This document shows positions 18,866 to 26,973 of a stretch of 54,041 nt of DNA, piece by piece. The DNA lies in NCBI GenBank assembly GCA_014879575.1, contig JACSRU010000079.1, positions 1 to 54,041 of the forward strand. Reading direction: 5' to 3'. The position numbers and the translations under genes were made by a program. Each line of letters opens with the position of its first letter. The stretch's first letter is position 1. The notes beneath the pieces were generated by a model. That model ran no database searches and was not told the origin of the DNA. It saw only the letters and a list, made by a program, of their open reading frames with translations. The stretch comes from Chthoniobacterales bacterium. Its GTDB lineage: Bacteria > Verrucomicrobiota > Verrucomicrobiia > Chthoniobacterales > Terrimicrobiaceae.

Positions 18866-19097
18866 GGCGAAACCCTATCACCCCGCCCCGGCAAAGCGCG
18901 AGGACCGATTTTTCCCGGCAGCTCCCTCCGGACGCAACAAGACCGTCTGCTCTCTTCCATCCCTTCCCGAGGTCGGGTGTGGAGGGAATTATAACTTATG
19001 GGACTGACCCCTTTTAATACTTCGGAGTGATGGTTTTTCGTTTTACGAATGATCTTCCTCGCATAGTGTCGGGCGTTCAAACCCAACGATCCGAATC
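18866..19097. other. proC-recA intergenic region
   Basis: The 232 bases between divergent proC and recA hold a degenerate mobile-element remnant at 18976-19010 (listed separately). I saw no convincing SOS-type operator upstream of recA, but LexA sites are not well fixed for this phylum. Confidence 0.5.
18976..19010 (-). repeat. Inverted remnant of the GGGGTCAGTCCC element
   Basis: The sequence AATTATAACTTATGGGACTG followed by ACCCCTT is the reverse complement, with one change, of the element found twice near 46.8 and 47.2 kb. There it directly precedes a decayed REP-associated transposase. Here only about 35 bases survive, so this is probably a scar or solo end. Confidence 0.6.
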
Positions 19098-20132
19098 ATG
19101 GCAAAATCCGACGACTCCTCTGCAGCAGACAAAACCGCAGCCGCCCGCTCAAAGAGCCTTGAACTGGCCCTTCAACAAATCGAAAAAGACTACGGCAGCG
19201 AGGCCATCCGGCGTCTTGGCGACCACAGCGTTTCGCCGGTGGATGTCATCCCGACAGGAAATCTCCTGATTGATCGCGCCCTGGGCGTCGGGGGATTCCC
19301 TCGCGGGAGGATCGTCGAGGTTTACGGGCCGGAATCCTCCGGAAAAACCACCCTGACTCTCACGGCGATCGCCCAGGCCCAGAAGCGCGGCGGATTGGCC
19401 GGCTTCATTGACGTCGAACATGCCCTGGATCCGCAATATGCCCAGAAGCTGGGGGTCAACCTCGATGAGCTTCTCGTTTCCCAGCCCAGTTCGGGCGAAG
19501 AGGCGCTCCGGATTCTTGAGACGCTTGTCCGCTCAAATGCCCTCGACATCATCATTCTCGACTCCGTTGCGGCCCTGGTTACGAAATCCGAGTTGGAAGG
19601 CGAAATCGGGGATGCGGTCGTGGGTGCCCAGGCCCGACTCATGAGCAACGCGCTTCGCAAACTCACCGCCTTCATTTCGAAGTCCCGCACGGTTTGCATC
19701 TTTACAAACCAGATCCGCGAGAAAATCGGCGTCATGTTCGGCAATCCCGAGACAACGCCCGGCGGCAAGGCGCTCAAATTCTACGCCAGCGTGCGGGTGG
19801 ACATCCGGCGCATCGGTGCCATCAAGAGCAGCGACGGCTCCATGACCGGAAACCGGACGAAGGTCAAAGTGGTCAAGAACAAGGTCGCCGCACCGTTCAT
19901 GGAAGCGGAGTTTGACATCATGTATAACGAGGGGATTTCCAGCACGGGATCTCTTCTCGATCTCGCGATTGAGAAAAATATCCTCGAAAAACGTGGATCC
20001 TGGTTGAGCTACAAGGGCAACCAGCTTGCCCAGGGACGCGACGCGGCCAAGGAGACCCTCAAAACCGACGCGGCACTCTACGCGGAAATTGAGTCGGAAC
20101 TCCGCTCCGCGCTCGACGCAGAAAGAAAATAG
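19098..20132 (+). CDS. recA: Recombinase A
   Basis: ATP-dependent strand-exchange protein for homologous recombination and SOS induction. It is 344 residues with Walker A GPESSGKT (77-84), [18 protein letters not shown], the Walker B segment [10 protein letters not shown], the DNA-binding loop 2 region [20 protein letters not shown], and [14 protein letters not shown]. The short, charged C-terminus is typical. No strong Shine-Dalgarno is seen before ATG 19098. The phosphofructokinase gene follows after eight bases, so the two may share a transcript. Confidence 0.99.
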   Translation: MAKSDDSSAADKTAAARSKSLELALQQIEKDYGSEAIRRLGDHSVSPVDVIPTGNLLIDRALGVGGFPRGRIVEVYGPESSGKTTLTLTAIAQAQKRGGLAGFIDVEHALDPQYAQKLGVNLDELLVSQPSSGEEALRILETLVRSNALDIIILDSVAALVTKSELEGEIGDAVVGAQARLMSNALRKLTAFISKSRTVCIFTNQIREKIGVMFGNPETTPGGKALKFYASVRVDIRRIGAIKSSDGSMTGNRTKVKVVKNKVAAPFMEAEFDIMYNEGISSTGSLLDLAIEKNILEKRGSWLSYKGNQLAQGRDAAKETLKTDAALYAEIESELRSALDAERK

Positions 20133-20140
20133 GACCTTTC

Positions 20141-21469
20141 ATGCTGGAGAGTCTCGATCCATCCGCTCTGACCATCCGCTGTCTTGGGGACCGCGAAATT
20201 TCCTCCCCGCTGGATCGCCTGATGGCCGAGTCCGACCCCGGCCACGAATTCTACACCGACGATCACCGGGTGCTCGTCCAGCATGAGCTTTCCGATATCA
20301 CCCAGGTGATCGCCGAGGGGAAGGAATTCCCCTGTTTCGAGGTCGCCGGTCCTCGCAAAAAAATCTATTTTGATCCCGCGCAGACCCACTGTGCCATCGT
20401 GACCTGCGGAGGGCTTTGCCCCGGACTCAATGATGTGATCCGGGCCATTGTCATGCAGGCCTACTACCGCTACGGCGTTCGCCGTATCTATGGCATTCCC
20501 TACGGATTCGAGGGGCTGATCCCGGAGTATGGGCATGCCATCGTAAACCTCACTCCCGATGCGGTGGCCAACATTCACGAGTTCGGCGGGACCTGGCTGG
20601 GCACGTCGCGCGGACCGCAGGATGTCCTGCGGATGGTGGACCGTCTGCAGGAACTGAACATCAACATCCTTTTTGTGATCGGTGGAGATGGCAGCCAGCG
20701 GGGGGCGATTGCCCTGGAACAGGAAGCCAGAAAGCGCGGGGCGAAGCTCGCGGTCGTCGGAATTCCCAAGACGATCGACAATGACATGATTTACATGGAC
20801 AAGAGTTTCGGCTACGAGACCGCCGCTGCGGAGGCGGTGCAGGCCGTCCATGCCGCGCATACGGAAGCCCGGAGTGCCCGGGGAGGGATTGGCCTGGTCA
20901 AGCTCATGGGACGGCATTCCGGATTCATCGCGTGCGCGGCGGCCCTTGCCAGTGGCGAGGTGAATGCGGTGCTCATTCCAGAAGTTCCCTTTGCCCTGGA
21001 GGGGGAGCAGGGATTCCTCGAAGTCATGCGCCAGAGGGTGGTTTCCCGCGGCCATGCGGTCATTATCACAGCGGAAGGGGCCGGGCAGGAACACTTGGGA
21101 TCCACCGGGGAAACCGATGCCTCCGGAAACACCCGCCTGGGCGATATCGGACACTTTTTGAAAGAACGCCTCACCGAACACTTTCAAAAATGCGGCACCC
21201 CCCTGACTCTGAAATACATTGATCCGAGCTACATGATCCGCAGCGTTCCCGCCTCACCGCAGGACCGGATCTATTGCATGCGCCTTGGGCAGGCGGCCGT
21301 GCATGCGGGCATGGCCGGAAAAACGGGTTTGATTGTCGCCCGCTGGCACAGCGTCTATGTCCATGTCCCGATCTCGGTGGCCACATCGGCCCGCCGCATG
21401 GTGGATCCGAAACAGGACGTGTGGCTTTCCGTTTTGGAATCCACCGGCCAGCCTCCCAGATTCCACTGA
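20141..21469 (+). CDS. 6-phosphofructokinase, long ATP-type form
   Basis: Phosphorylates fructose 6-phosphate in glycolysis. The 442-residue product belongs to the longer PFK subgroup shared by spirochaetes, PVC bacteria and plants: about 80 N-terminal residues precede the nucleotide loop CGGLCPGLNDVIR. GGDGS (181-185) with Gly rather than Asp at the second acidic position favours ATP over pyrophosphate as phosphoryl donor. PKTIDND (209-215), KLMGRHSGFIA and EVPFALEGE complete the active site. It follows recA by eight bases. Donor specificity is inferred from one residue. Confidence 0.9.
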   Translation: MLESLDPSALTIRCLGDREISSPLDRLMAESDPGHEFYTDDHRVLVQHELSDITQVIAEGKEFPCFEVAGPRKKIYFDPAQTHCAIVTCGGLCPGLNDVIRAIVMQAYYRYGVRRIYGIPYGFEGLIPEYGHAIVNLTPDAVANIHEFGGTWLGTSRGPQDVLRMVDRLQELNINILFVIGGDGSQRGAIALEQEARKRGAKLAVVGIPKTIDNDMIYMDKSFGYETAAAEAVQAVHAAHTEARSARGGIGLVKLMGRHSGFIACAAALASGEVNAVLIPEVPFALEGEQGFLEVMRQRVVSRGHAVIITAEGAGQEHLGSTGETDASGNTRLGDIGHFLKERLTEHFQKCGTPLTLKYIDPSYMIRSVPASPQDRIYCMRLGQAAVHAGMAGKTGLIVARWHSVYVHVPISVATSARRMVDPKQDVWLSVLESTGQPPRFH

Positions 21470-21487
21470 AAAGAAAAATCCCGGTTC

Positions 21488-21904
21488 TCAGTGAGCGAGT
21501 TGCTCCAGGCGCATCGGACGGCCAAAGCCCCTCACAAAAGGAATCGCGCGCGAAAATCTTCCGGTGAGGAGACCGGGTCGCTGGAGTTCCAGCACCGAAC
21601 TGTAGTAATACCAATCGCCCTGGGCAACCAGCAGATAGGCCCGCTCGCCACTGACGACACCGCGCACCGTGTAGTCACCAAGCACGCCGGTCACCTGGCG
21701 TCCCTCCTGGCGGAAGGAAGCCCGTCCCCAGTCGTGGCTTGTCCAATTTCCGGAGATGTTTATCCGCGCAGGGTCGGATTGGTCGGAGAGCCAGTTGTCC
21801 CCGGTCCTGTTGTTCTGGTTGTAGCGGGCATCATTGAACTCGCTGACCACCGAACACCCGGTGAATGCCGCAAGAATGAGGAGGATGACGGCCCGGCGCA
21901 TCAT
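21488..21904 (-). CDS. Small lipoprotein, paralogue 1 of a tandem pair
   Basis: A 138-residue predicted lipoprotein with a signal peptide ending in the lipobox FTGC. The mature part is one small domain with conserved blocks GNWTSHDWGRASF, VTGVLGDYTVRG and ERAYLLVAQGDWYYYS. These align with the neighbouring gene (SPDWGSVAL, VTGTIGHFHILG, TAYLLLIDDEWVEHT). The two genes have identical lengths and overlap by four bases (ATGA), consistent with tandem duplication. The alternating short hydrophobic stretches suggest an all-beta fold. Function is unknown. Confidence 0.8.
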   Translation of the reverse strand: MMRRAVILLILAAFTGCSVVSEFNDARYNQNNRTGDNWLSDQSDPARINISGNWTSHDWGRASFRQEGRQVTGVLGDYTVRGVVSGERAYLLVAQGDWYYYSSVLELQRPGLLTGRFSRAIPFVRGFGRPMRLEQLAH

Positions 21905-22317
21905 TCCACAATTTTATCCAAAACAACCGGCAGGGCGTCTTCTTTCGAAAACGGCACAAACGAAGAATAGGAACCCTCCAGGATTTCGGAGGATTTCCGC
22001 TTCAAAACCATCGTGTGCTCGACCCATTCATCATCAATCAACAACAAATACGCGGTCCTTCCGGTTGCAATCCCCAAAATATGGAAATGCCCGATCGTCC
22101 CGGTCACCTTGTCATTGCGTTGGTTGAGTGCCACGGAACCCCAGTCCGGAGAATAATACATTCCTTCAAAATTGGTTTTGGCCGGCCCGCGATTGCCGGA
22201 CTGCAACCAGGCCTGCCCGGCCGCTTTGTTTTTTGCGTTTCTTTCGGATGTGAACGCACAACCGGAGGTCAGGGTGACGGCGGCCAAAGCCGCCAGCAAC
22301 AGGAGGGGTGTTTTCAT
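21901..22317 (-). CDS. Small lipoprotein, paralogue 2 of a tandem pair
   Basis: A 138-residue lipoprotein with signal peptide and lipobox TSGC, homologous over its whole mature length to the downstream gene. I chose ATG 22317, which starts the signal peptide; the frame extends upstream to 22398 without a plausible leader. It is first of the pair and 112 bases from the dehydrogenase gene that ends the BMC operon. A hairpin in that gap may separate the two units. Function is unknown. Confidence 0.8.
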   Translation of the reverse strand: MKTPLLLLAALAAVTLTSGCAFTSERNAKNKAAGQAWLQSGNRGPAKTNFEGMYYSPDWGSVALNQRNDKVTGTIGHFHILGIATGRTAYLLLIDDEWVEHTMVLKRKSSEILEGSYSSFVPFSKEDALPVVLDKIVE

Positions 22318-22337
22318 TACCCACTCACATACCTTCC

Positions 22338-22389
22338 TGTTTGCCGGACGTAAAGTCCGGTTTGCAATTTCCGGGCGGGACGGCAAACA
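22338..22389 (-). terminator. Nested hairpin downstream of the BMC operon
   Basis: TGTTTGCCG (22338-22346) is complementary to CGGCAAACA (22381-22389), and inside it CCGGAC pairs with GTCCGG around a five-base loop (22344-22360). It lies about 40 bases after the last BMC-locus gene in transcription order. There is no T tract, so termination is plausible but unproven. Confidence 0.35.
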
Positions 22390-22429
22390 GAACTTCAAAC
22401 TTCCGACTGGCGCCGGTTTTTCCTTGGGC

Positions 22430-23350
22430 TCAGATTTTTGCCCGGGTTTCCTTCAGGGCCTTGGCGGAGGTTTGCAGTCCCTGCAATTCCTTGGGCCAAA
22501 GTTCGAGTTCCACATGCCCGAGCACGCCCGCACGTCCGACGACAGTGGGAACGCTGAGGCTGATGTCCCGGATGCCATACGCGCCGTTGATGCGGCTGGA
22601 GACCGGGAGGATGCGGCGGCGGTCGAGGGCAATGCTGTCAATGACTTCCCGAATGGCCACACCGACCGCATAGCCGGCGCCTCCCTTGCGGGAGATGACT
22701 TCGGCGCCACTCTTCTGCGTGCGCTCGAAAACCTGGCTCTGAAAGGCCGGGGTCACCCCCGGGAATTTTGTGAGCGGAAAACCATCCACCGTTGCGGACG
22801 ACCAGATCGGGAGCATCGTATCGCCATGTTCGCCGAGGATGATTGCCCGAAGTTGTGTGGGCGGAAGATTGAGCGAGCTGGCAATCAGTGAGCAAAATCG
22901 GGAGGTGTCGAGAACCGTGCCCAGCCCGAGGACTTGCGAGGCGGGCAATCCGGTCTTCTCCACCGCAAGCTGCGTAAGGATGTCCACGGGATTCGAGACC
23001 ACGAAAAGAATGGCTTCCTTCTTCAGTCCCGCCCCCTTGAGGCTTTCCAGGATGCCAAGAAAAAGGGTGACGTTGCGATTGATGAGATCGAGGCGGGACT
23101 CGTCGGGCTTGCGGCGCAGTCCGGCGGTGATGCAGACCAGGTCGGCATCCCGGCAGTCCGCATACGTTCCCGCCGAGATCTTCTGGTCCGCGCAATAGGC
23201 CGCGCCGTGCAGGAGGTCGAGCGCCTCTCCCTCGGCGGAGGCCTGGTTGGCGTCGAGAAGGAGAATCTCTTTGACGATACCGGAACACTGGAGCGCGAAG
23301 GCCGCGCAGGATCCCACCCGACCGCCCCCACCGATGATTGCTACTTTCAT
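22430..23350 (-). CDS. Lactate/malate dehydrogenase family enzyme of the BMC locus
   Basis: NAD-dependent 2-hydroxyacid dehydrogenase of 306 residues. The Rossmann start is VAIIGGGGRVGS (3-14), followed by ITAGLRRKPDESR, VVSNPVDILTQLA and the catalytic-histidine motif ILGEHGDTMLPIW. In the specificity loop the residue equivalent to LDH Gln102 is Arg, as in malate dehydrogenases, while the following DESR resembles the LDH form; substrate is therefore uncertain. It is the last gene of the BMC operon, one base after the aldolase. In this BMC class the dehydrogenase is thought to recycle NADH made by the aldehyde dehydrogenase. No encapsulation peptide is obvious at either end. Confidence 0.85.
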   Translation of the reverse strand: MKVAIIGGGGRVGSCAAFALQCSGIVKEILLLDANQASAEGEALDLLHGAAYCADQKISAGTYADCRDADLVCITAGLRRKPDESRLDLINRNVTLFLGILESLKGAGLKKEAILFVVSNPVDILTQLAVEKTGLPASQVLGLGTVLDTSRFCSLIASSLNLPPTQLRAIILGEHGDTMLPIWSSATVDGFPLTKFPGVTPAFQSQVFERTQKSGAEVISRKGGAGYAVGVAIREVIDSIALDRRRILPVSSRINGAYGIRDISLSVPTVVGRAGVLGHVELELWPKELQGLQTSAKALKETRAKI

Positions 23351-23351
23351 A

Positions 23352-24389
23352 TTATTTATTCAGGTTTGCGAGAATTTCGTCCGTGAGCTTCTGGACAAGG
23401 GTTTCCATGTCCGCCCCGGTTTCGGGGGCGGGCATGGGATGGAAGGGCGTGACCGGCGAGGAACACCCGTGCTGGCCGCACATTTGCGCCCAGGGATCCA
23501 CTTCGCAAAGCTCCGCGTTCTTCAACTCGAAGCGGTTGTCGGGAAGTCCCATTTTCTTTTTGATCGCCAGAAGGTCATCCAGTTTTTCGCAGGGAATGGA
23601 GGCGGCCCCCGGAAGAGCCTGAGCCAGAATGATGGTGCGGCAGTAGGCATCGGTAATCTCCATCTTGAAATACGCGTCCTCGATGGATTTGCCCCAGCAG
23701 ATCACCCCGTGGCAACCCATGATGATGGACTGGTGCTTGGGAGCAAGCGGACGAATGCTGGCCGCAATCTCCGGAGATCCCGGAGTCTGGTATCCGGCCA
23801 CGGCAACCGTGCCCACAAAAACCTCGAGTTCGGGAATCAACCGGGCCGGCGGCTGGAGTTCCTTGATCGCGAAGGCCCCCGCATGAACCGGATGCGCGTG
23901 ACAGACGGAAACCGCATCAGGTGTCGTTTCGTAAATGGCCGCGTGCGTCGTGAACTCGCTGGAGCGCCTCCATTTGCCGGCAAGTTGTGTGCCCTTGATG
24001 TCCACCAGGCTCATCATTTCGGGCGTCATAAACCCCTTGCTCACGCCCGTCGGAGTGACAAGAAAACGATCCGGTCCGAGGCGGACGGAAATATTGCCCC
24101 CGTTTCCGTCACAGTATTCCCGTGTCCAAATCCGCCGCCCAATGTCACAGATTTCCTTTTTGAGACGCTCGGCTTCGGGCGAATGAAAAAGTTTTTGGTC
24201 ATCGGTCGCGGCAACGGAAGGGGCCGCAGCCGCGGGCGCGGAAGCCTCCGCATCAAACACCACCTTGATGCCGGCCTCGGAGAGAATGTCCCGGGCTCCA
24301 GGGGTCAGACGGATGTCGCGGTTGTGCCGGAACTCGACCGCGCCGGATCTGCGGAATTCCTCGGCCTCTTTTTGTGCGAATAGTTTCAT
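23352..24389 (-). CDS. BMC class II aldolase with N-terminal extension and C-terminal encapsulation helix
   Basis: Zinc class II (FucA/RhaD-like) aldolase expected to split a deoxyketose-1-phosphate into DHAP and lactaldehyde; this is the signature enzyme of planctomycete/verrucomicrobial BMCs. In 345 residues: an N-terminal module (1-45) with RLTPGARDILSEAGIKV, an Ala/Pro linker (47-62), then the aldolase core with GNGGNIS (95-101), the metal ligands in HAHPVHA (His164, His166) and GCHGV (His227). The end, METLVQKLTDEILANL, is an amphipathic helix after a Pro-rich linker, as in encapsulation peptides. FucA is about 215 residues, so both ends are additions. It lies three bases from a BMC-P gene. 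Confidence 0.88.
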   Translation of the reverse strand: MKLFAQKEAEEFRRSGAVEFRHNRDIRLTPGARDILSEAGIKVVFDAEASAPAAAAPSVAATDDQKLFHSPEAERLKKEICDIGRRIWTREYCDGNGGNISVRLGPDRFLVTPTGVSKGFMTPEMMSLVDIKGTQLAGKWRRSSEFTTHAAIYETTPDAVSVCHAHPVHAGAFAIKELQPPARLIPELEVFVGTVAVAGYQTPGSPEIAASIRPLAPKHQSIIMGCHGVICWGKSIEDAYFKMEITDAYCRTIILAQALPGAASIPCEKLDDLLAIKKKMGLPDNRFELKNAELCEVDPWAQMCGQHGCSSPVTPFHPMPAPETGADMETLVQKLTDEILANLNK

Positions 24390-24392
24390 GGG

Positions 24393-24671
24393 TTATTTTT
24401 TGTAAAAGTGGTCATCCACAAGGGCGGCGCAGTAGGCGTCCACCGGCGTGGGGTTGGGAAAGGGACAGGCGGCCTCTCGGCCTTCGCTGATGGCGATCTT
24501 CTGGCCGATGTTTGCCCCCAGATCGTCATAAACGACAATGGCCGGTTCAAAGGACTCCTTCCCCTCGAATGTCCCGGCCTTCCAGGGAAGCGTGAGCAAC
24601 AGCCGTTCCCCCTTGAAGCGCGGATTGCGCACCGAGAGGGTCACCCGGCCGATGACGGTTCCCATTCTCAC
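24393..24671 (-). CDS. BMC-P pentameric shell vertex protein (EutN/CcmL family), copy 1
   Basis: A 92-residue pentamer protein that caps the vertices of the BMC shell. The family pattern is clear: GTVIGRVTLSVRNPRFKGERLLL at the start (residues 4-26), VVYDDLGANIGQKIAISEG in the middle (46-64), and a closing VDAYCAALVD. The GTG at 24671 overlaps the previous stop (GTGA); ATG 24665 is equally possible. The Pro-rich loop CPFPNPTP near residue 70 differs from the other two copies and could face a different partner. Confidence 0.92.
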   Translation of the reverse strand: MRMGTVIGRVTLSVRNPRFKGERLLLTLPWKAGTFEGKESFEPAIVVYDDLGANIGQKIAISEGREAACPFPNPTPVDAYCAALVDDHFYKK

Positions 24672-24931
24672 AGGGCGAGGCTCCTTTCGGGATCAATGAT
24701 CCCCTGCACCGTCCAGCGGGCCGGACTGAGTTCGTCGCCCACCATCTTGCGGGCCTCGCTGCCATCACTGGAAATGAGAACTTTCTGCCCGATTCCGGCC
24801 CCGAGGTTGTCGAGGACAATCTGCGGCACGAGATCCGCGGATTCCGGCTCGGCGACAAGCAGCGTGCGCCCTTCCAGGCTGGCGTGCTTGACCGAACTGG
24901 TCACGTATCCGCGGATCGTGGCAATTCTCAT
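24668..24931 (-). CDS. BMC-P pentameric shell vertex protein, copy 2
   Basis: An 87-residue EutN/CcmL-type protein: MRIATIRGYVTSSVKH at the start, then LDNLGAGIGQKVLISSDG (41-58) and the terminal VQGIIDPERSLAL. The ATG is at 24931, four bases after the aldehyde dehydrogenase stop, and its own stop overlaps the start of copy 1. Pentamer paralogues in one operon are normal for this BMC type. Confidence 0.92.
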   Translation of the reverse strand: MRIATIRGYVTSSVKHASLEGRTLLVAEPESADLVPQIVLDNLGAGIGQKVLISSDGSEARKMVGDELSPARWTVQGIIDPERSLAL

Positions 24932-24935
24932 TTTT

Positions 24936-26381
24936 TTAATAGAGGTTCAGGTTTTCGACCATGACGCACCGGCGCGAGCGCGTGAAGGTCATCGGCGTGG
25001 TGACCCCCTCGCCGGTGGGTGTTGCAATGCTGAAACTCAGGAATCCCTCACCGCCGAGACCGAGACCGGTCATCGAGGGGCCATTTTTGATGAAGAGGGT
25101 CGTGTCGATCTCCTGGGCCATCTTTGTGAGATTGCTGATATTTTGCGAGTGCATGATGCCGGTGTGCTTGTAGCCGTGCTCGGCTTTGAGGGCGGCGGCG
25201 ATGGCGGCGTCCACATCGGGCACCCTGACAATGGGAAGGAAGGGCATCATCTGTTCCTCCTCGACAAAAATATGGTCCGCCTTGGTCTCCCCGAAGAGGA
25301 GCTGGGTGGAGGCGGGGACATCCATCCCGATCGCCTTTGCAAGCACGGCGGCATCGCGCCCCACAAGATCGCGGTTGACGACAGGATGCGGGCATCCGGC
25401 TCCCTTGCCCTGGGGAAAGACAAAGGCCTTGTCGGCGAGCAGCTCGACCTGCTTGGCGTGGAGTTGCACGGCTCCCGCGCGGCGGAGCGCATCCATAAGC
25501 TGGTCGGCGACGGAGGCCACCACGAAGACTTCCTTTTCCCCGATGCACAAAAGATTGTTGTCATACGAGGCGCCCTGAATGATCGAGCGGGCCGCCTGAT
25601 CCAGATCCGCGGTCTCGTCCACGACAACGGGGGGATTTCCCGGTCCGGCACAGACGGCGCGTTTGCCGGTCTTCATGGCGGCGGCGACAACGGCCGGCCC
25701 ACCCGTCACGCAGAGCAGCCTGACCTGCGGGTGCTTGCAGAGCACGGCAAACGTCTCAAGCGTGGGTTTGACGACCGTGGTGAGCAAATCGGAAATTCCC
25801 GTCTCGGCAAATATGGCCTCATTGTAGGCGCGGATTGCCACAGCCGCACATTTGGCGGCGGAGGGATGCGTGTTGAAGGCCACCGCGTTTCCGGCGGCGA
25901 TCATGTTGATCGCATTGCCGGTGAGTGTGGGAACGCTGTGTGTGGACGGCGTGATCGCCCCGATGACTCCCCAGGGGGCGTGATCAATCACCGTCAATCC
26001 CGAATCCCCGCTGAAGGCGGTCCGGTCCAGCATTTCCACGCCGGGCACCAGATCACCGCAGATTTCGAGCTTCTCGATCTTATGGTCCAGGCGCCCGATT
26101 TTTGTTTCGTGGAATTCGATCTCCCCCCATTCCCGTGCCTTTTGGACACAGAGTTTGCGGATCACGGCGATCGCTTTTTTCCGGGCGGTCATCCCCCCCT
26201 CGCGGAGCTTCTCGTAGGCCCGCTGAGCGGCATCGACCGCAGTTTGCATGTCTTCGTAAACGCCGAATCCGGAGGGCCCGGAGGATGCCACGGAGTCTCC
26301 GGAAGGTTTCGGAGCGTTCTTCAGGCGGGTGAGAACTTCACCGACCACCTTGGCCACAAGTTGTTCATCAATCGCTGCCAT
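24936..26381 (-). CDS. CoA-acylating aldehyde dehydrogenase of the BMC (PduP-like)
   Basis: Oxidises the aldolase product lactaldehyde (or propionaldehyde) to acyl-CoA with NAD+. The 481-residue product starts with an amphipathic helix, IDEQLVAKVVGEVLTRL (4-20), a typical encapsulation peptide, followed by a Ser/Gly/Pro linker. The catalytic domain has the NAD-binding PWGVIGAITPSTH, VTGGPAVV, the AGPGNPPVVVDETADL block and the catalytic cysteine in NNLLCIGEKE (Cys279), which together separate the acylating PduP/EutE family from ordinary aldehyde dehydrogenases. It sits between BMC-P genes with gaps of four to five bases. Confidence 0.94.
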   Translation of the reverse strand: MAAIDEQLVAKVVGEVLTRLKNAPKPSGDSVASSGPSGFGVYEDMQTAVDAAQRAYEKLREGGMTARKKAIAVIRKLCVQKAREWGEIEFHETKIGRLDHKIEKLEICGDLVPGVEMLDRTAFSGDSGLTVIDHAPWGVIGAITPSTHSVPTLTGNAINMIAAGNAVAFNTHPSAAKCAAVAIRAYNEAIFAETGISDLLTTVVKPTLETFAVLCKHPQVRLLCVTGGPAVVAAAMKTGKRAVCAGPGNPPVVVDETADLDQAARSIIQGASYDNNLLCIGEKEVFVVASVADQLMDALRRAGAVQLHAKQVELLADKAFVFPQGKGAGCPHPVVNRDLVGRDAAVLAKAIGMDVPASTQLLFGETKADHIFVEEEQMMPFLPIVRVPDVDAAIAAALKAEHGYKHTGIMHSQNISNLTKMAQEIDTTLFIKNGPSMTGLGLGGEGFLSFSIATPTGEGVTTPMTFTRSRRCVMVENLNLY

Positions 26382-26386
26382 ATTTT

Positions 26387-26695
26387 TTAGTGAGCTTTGT
26401 AGAGGAGGGTTTTTCCGAGATCCACGGTGTCCACAATTCCGATAAGCACGGCGTCCACCGGCGAGTCCTTGTCATCCGCCGCAAGGCGCGCCGAGCTGCC
26501 CTGGACGACGAGGACACAATCCCCCTCTCCGGCGCCCAGGCTGTCCACGGCGACGAGAGTCGAGGAAGCCGGCTGGAGTTCCTTCGCCGCCGGGGAATTG
26601 ATCACAAGCGGACGGACGACAAGGAACTTCTGCCCGGTCATCCGGGGATTTTTTTTGGTGGCAACAACGCTGCCTTCGACGCGGGCCAGGATCAT
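26387..26695 (-). CDS. BMC-P pentameric shell vertex protein, copy 3
   Basis: A 102-residue EutN/CcmL-type protein. ATG 26695 gives MILARVEGSVVATKKNPRM; the middle has VDSLGAGEGDCVLVVQGSSAR and the end has VDAVLIGIVDTVDL. Its ATG overlaps the stop of the upstream BMC-H gene (ATGA), so their translation is likely coupled. It is slightly longer than the other two pentamers. Confidence 0.92.
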   Translation of the reverse strand: MILARVEGSVVATKKNPRMTGQKFLVVRPLVINSPAAKELQPASSTLVAVDSLGAGEGDCVLVVQGSSARLAADDKDSPVDAVLIGIVDTVDLGKTLLYKAH

Positions 26696-26973
26696 TTTGC
26701 CTTGGGCAGGACGACGCCGAGGTCGTTGTGCGGACGGGCAATGACGCTCACGCTCACGATCTCGCCGAGCGATTGCGCGGCAATTTTCCCGGCTTCCGTG
26801 GCGGCCTTGACGGCGGCCACGTCTCCGCACACGACGGAGGTGACCATGGCGTTTCCGACCTGGGTCATGGGGCCGACGAGTTCGACGTTGGCGGATTTCA
26901 GCATGGCGTCCGTCGCCTCGACAAGGGCGATGAGTCCGCGGGTTTCAATCATTCCGATGGCTTGTTGTGACAT
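26692..26973 (-). CDS. BMC-H hexameric shell protein with VGNA pore segment
   Basis: A 93-residue single-BMC-domain protein that tiles the shell facets: AIGMIETRGLIALVEATDAML, VVCGDVAAVKAATEAG and VSVIARPHNDL are family blocks. The pore-lining loop reads QVGNAMV where the paralogue at 28331 has KVGSGHV, so the central pore probably differs in size or charge. The ATG is at 26973. It follows a 121-base gap with an inverted repeat downstream of ackA. Confidence 0.94.
   Translation of the reverse strand: MSQQAIGMIETRGLIALVEATDAMLKSANVELVGPMTQVGNAMVTSVVCGDVAAVKAATEAGKIAAQSLGEIVSVSVIARPHNDLGVVLPKAK

Noticed and set aside
20141-21469. Pyrophosphate-dependent phosphofructokinase
   Set aside because: The donor site reads GGDGS rather than the GGDD of pyrophosphate enzymes, so ATP use is favoured.
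24408-26390. 660-residue open frame on the plus strand
   Set aside because: It is antisense to BMC-P genes and the aldehyde dehydrogenase, which have clear family motifs.
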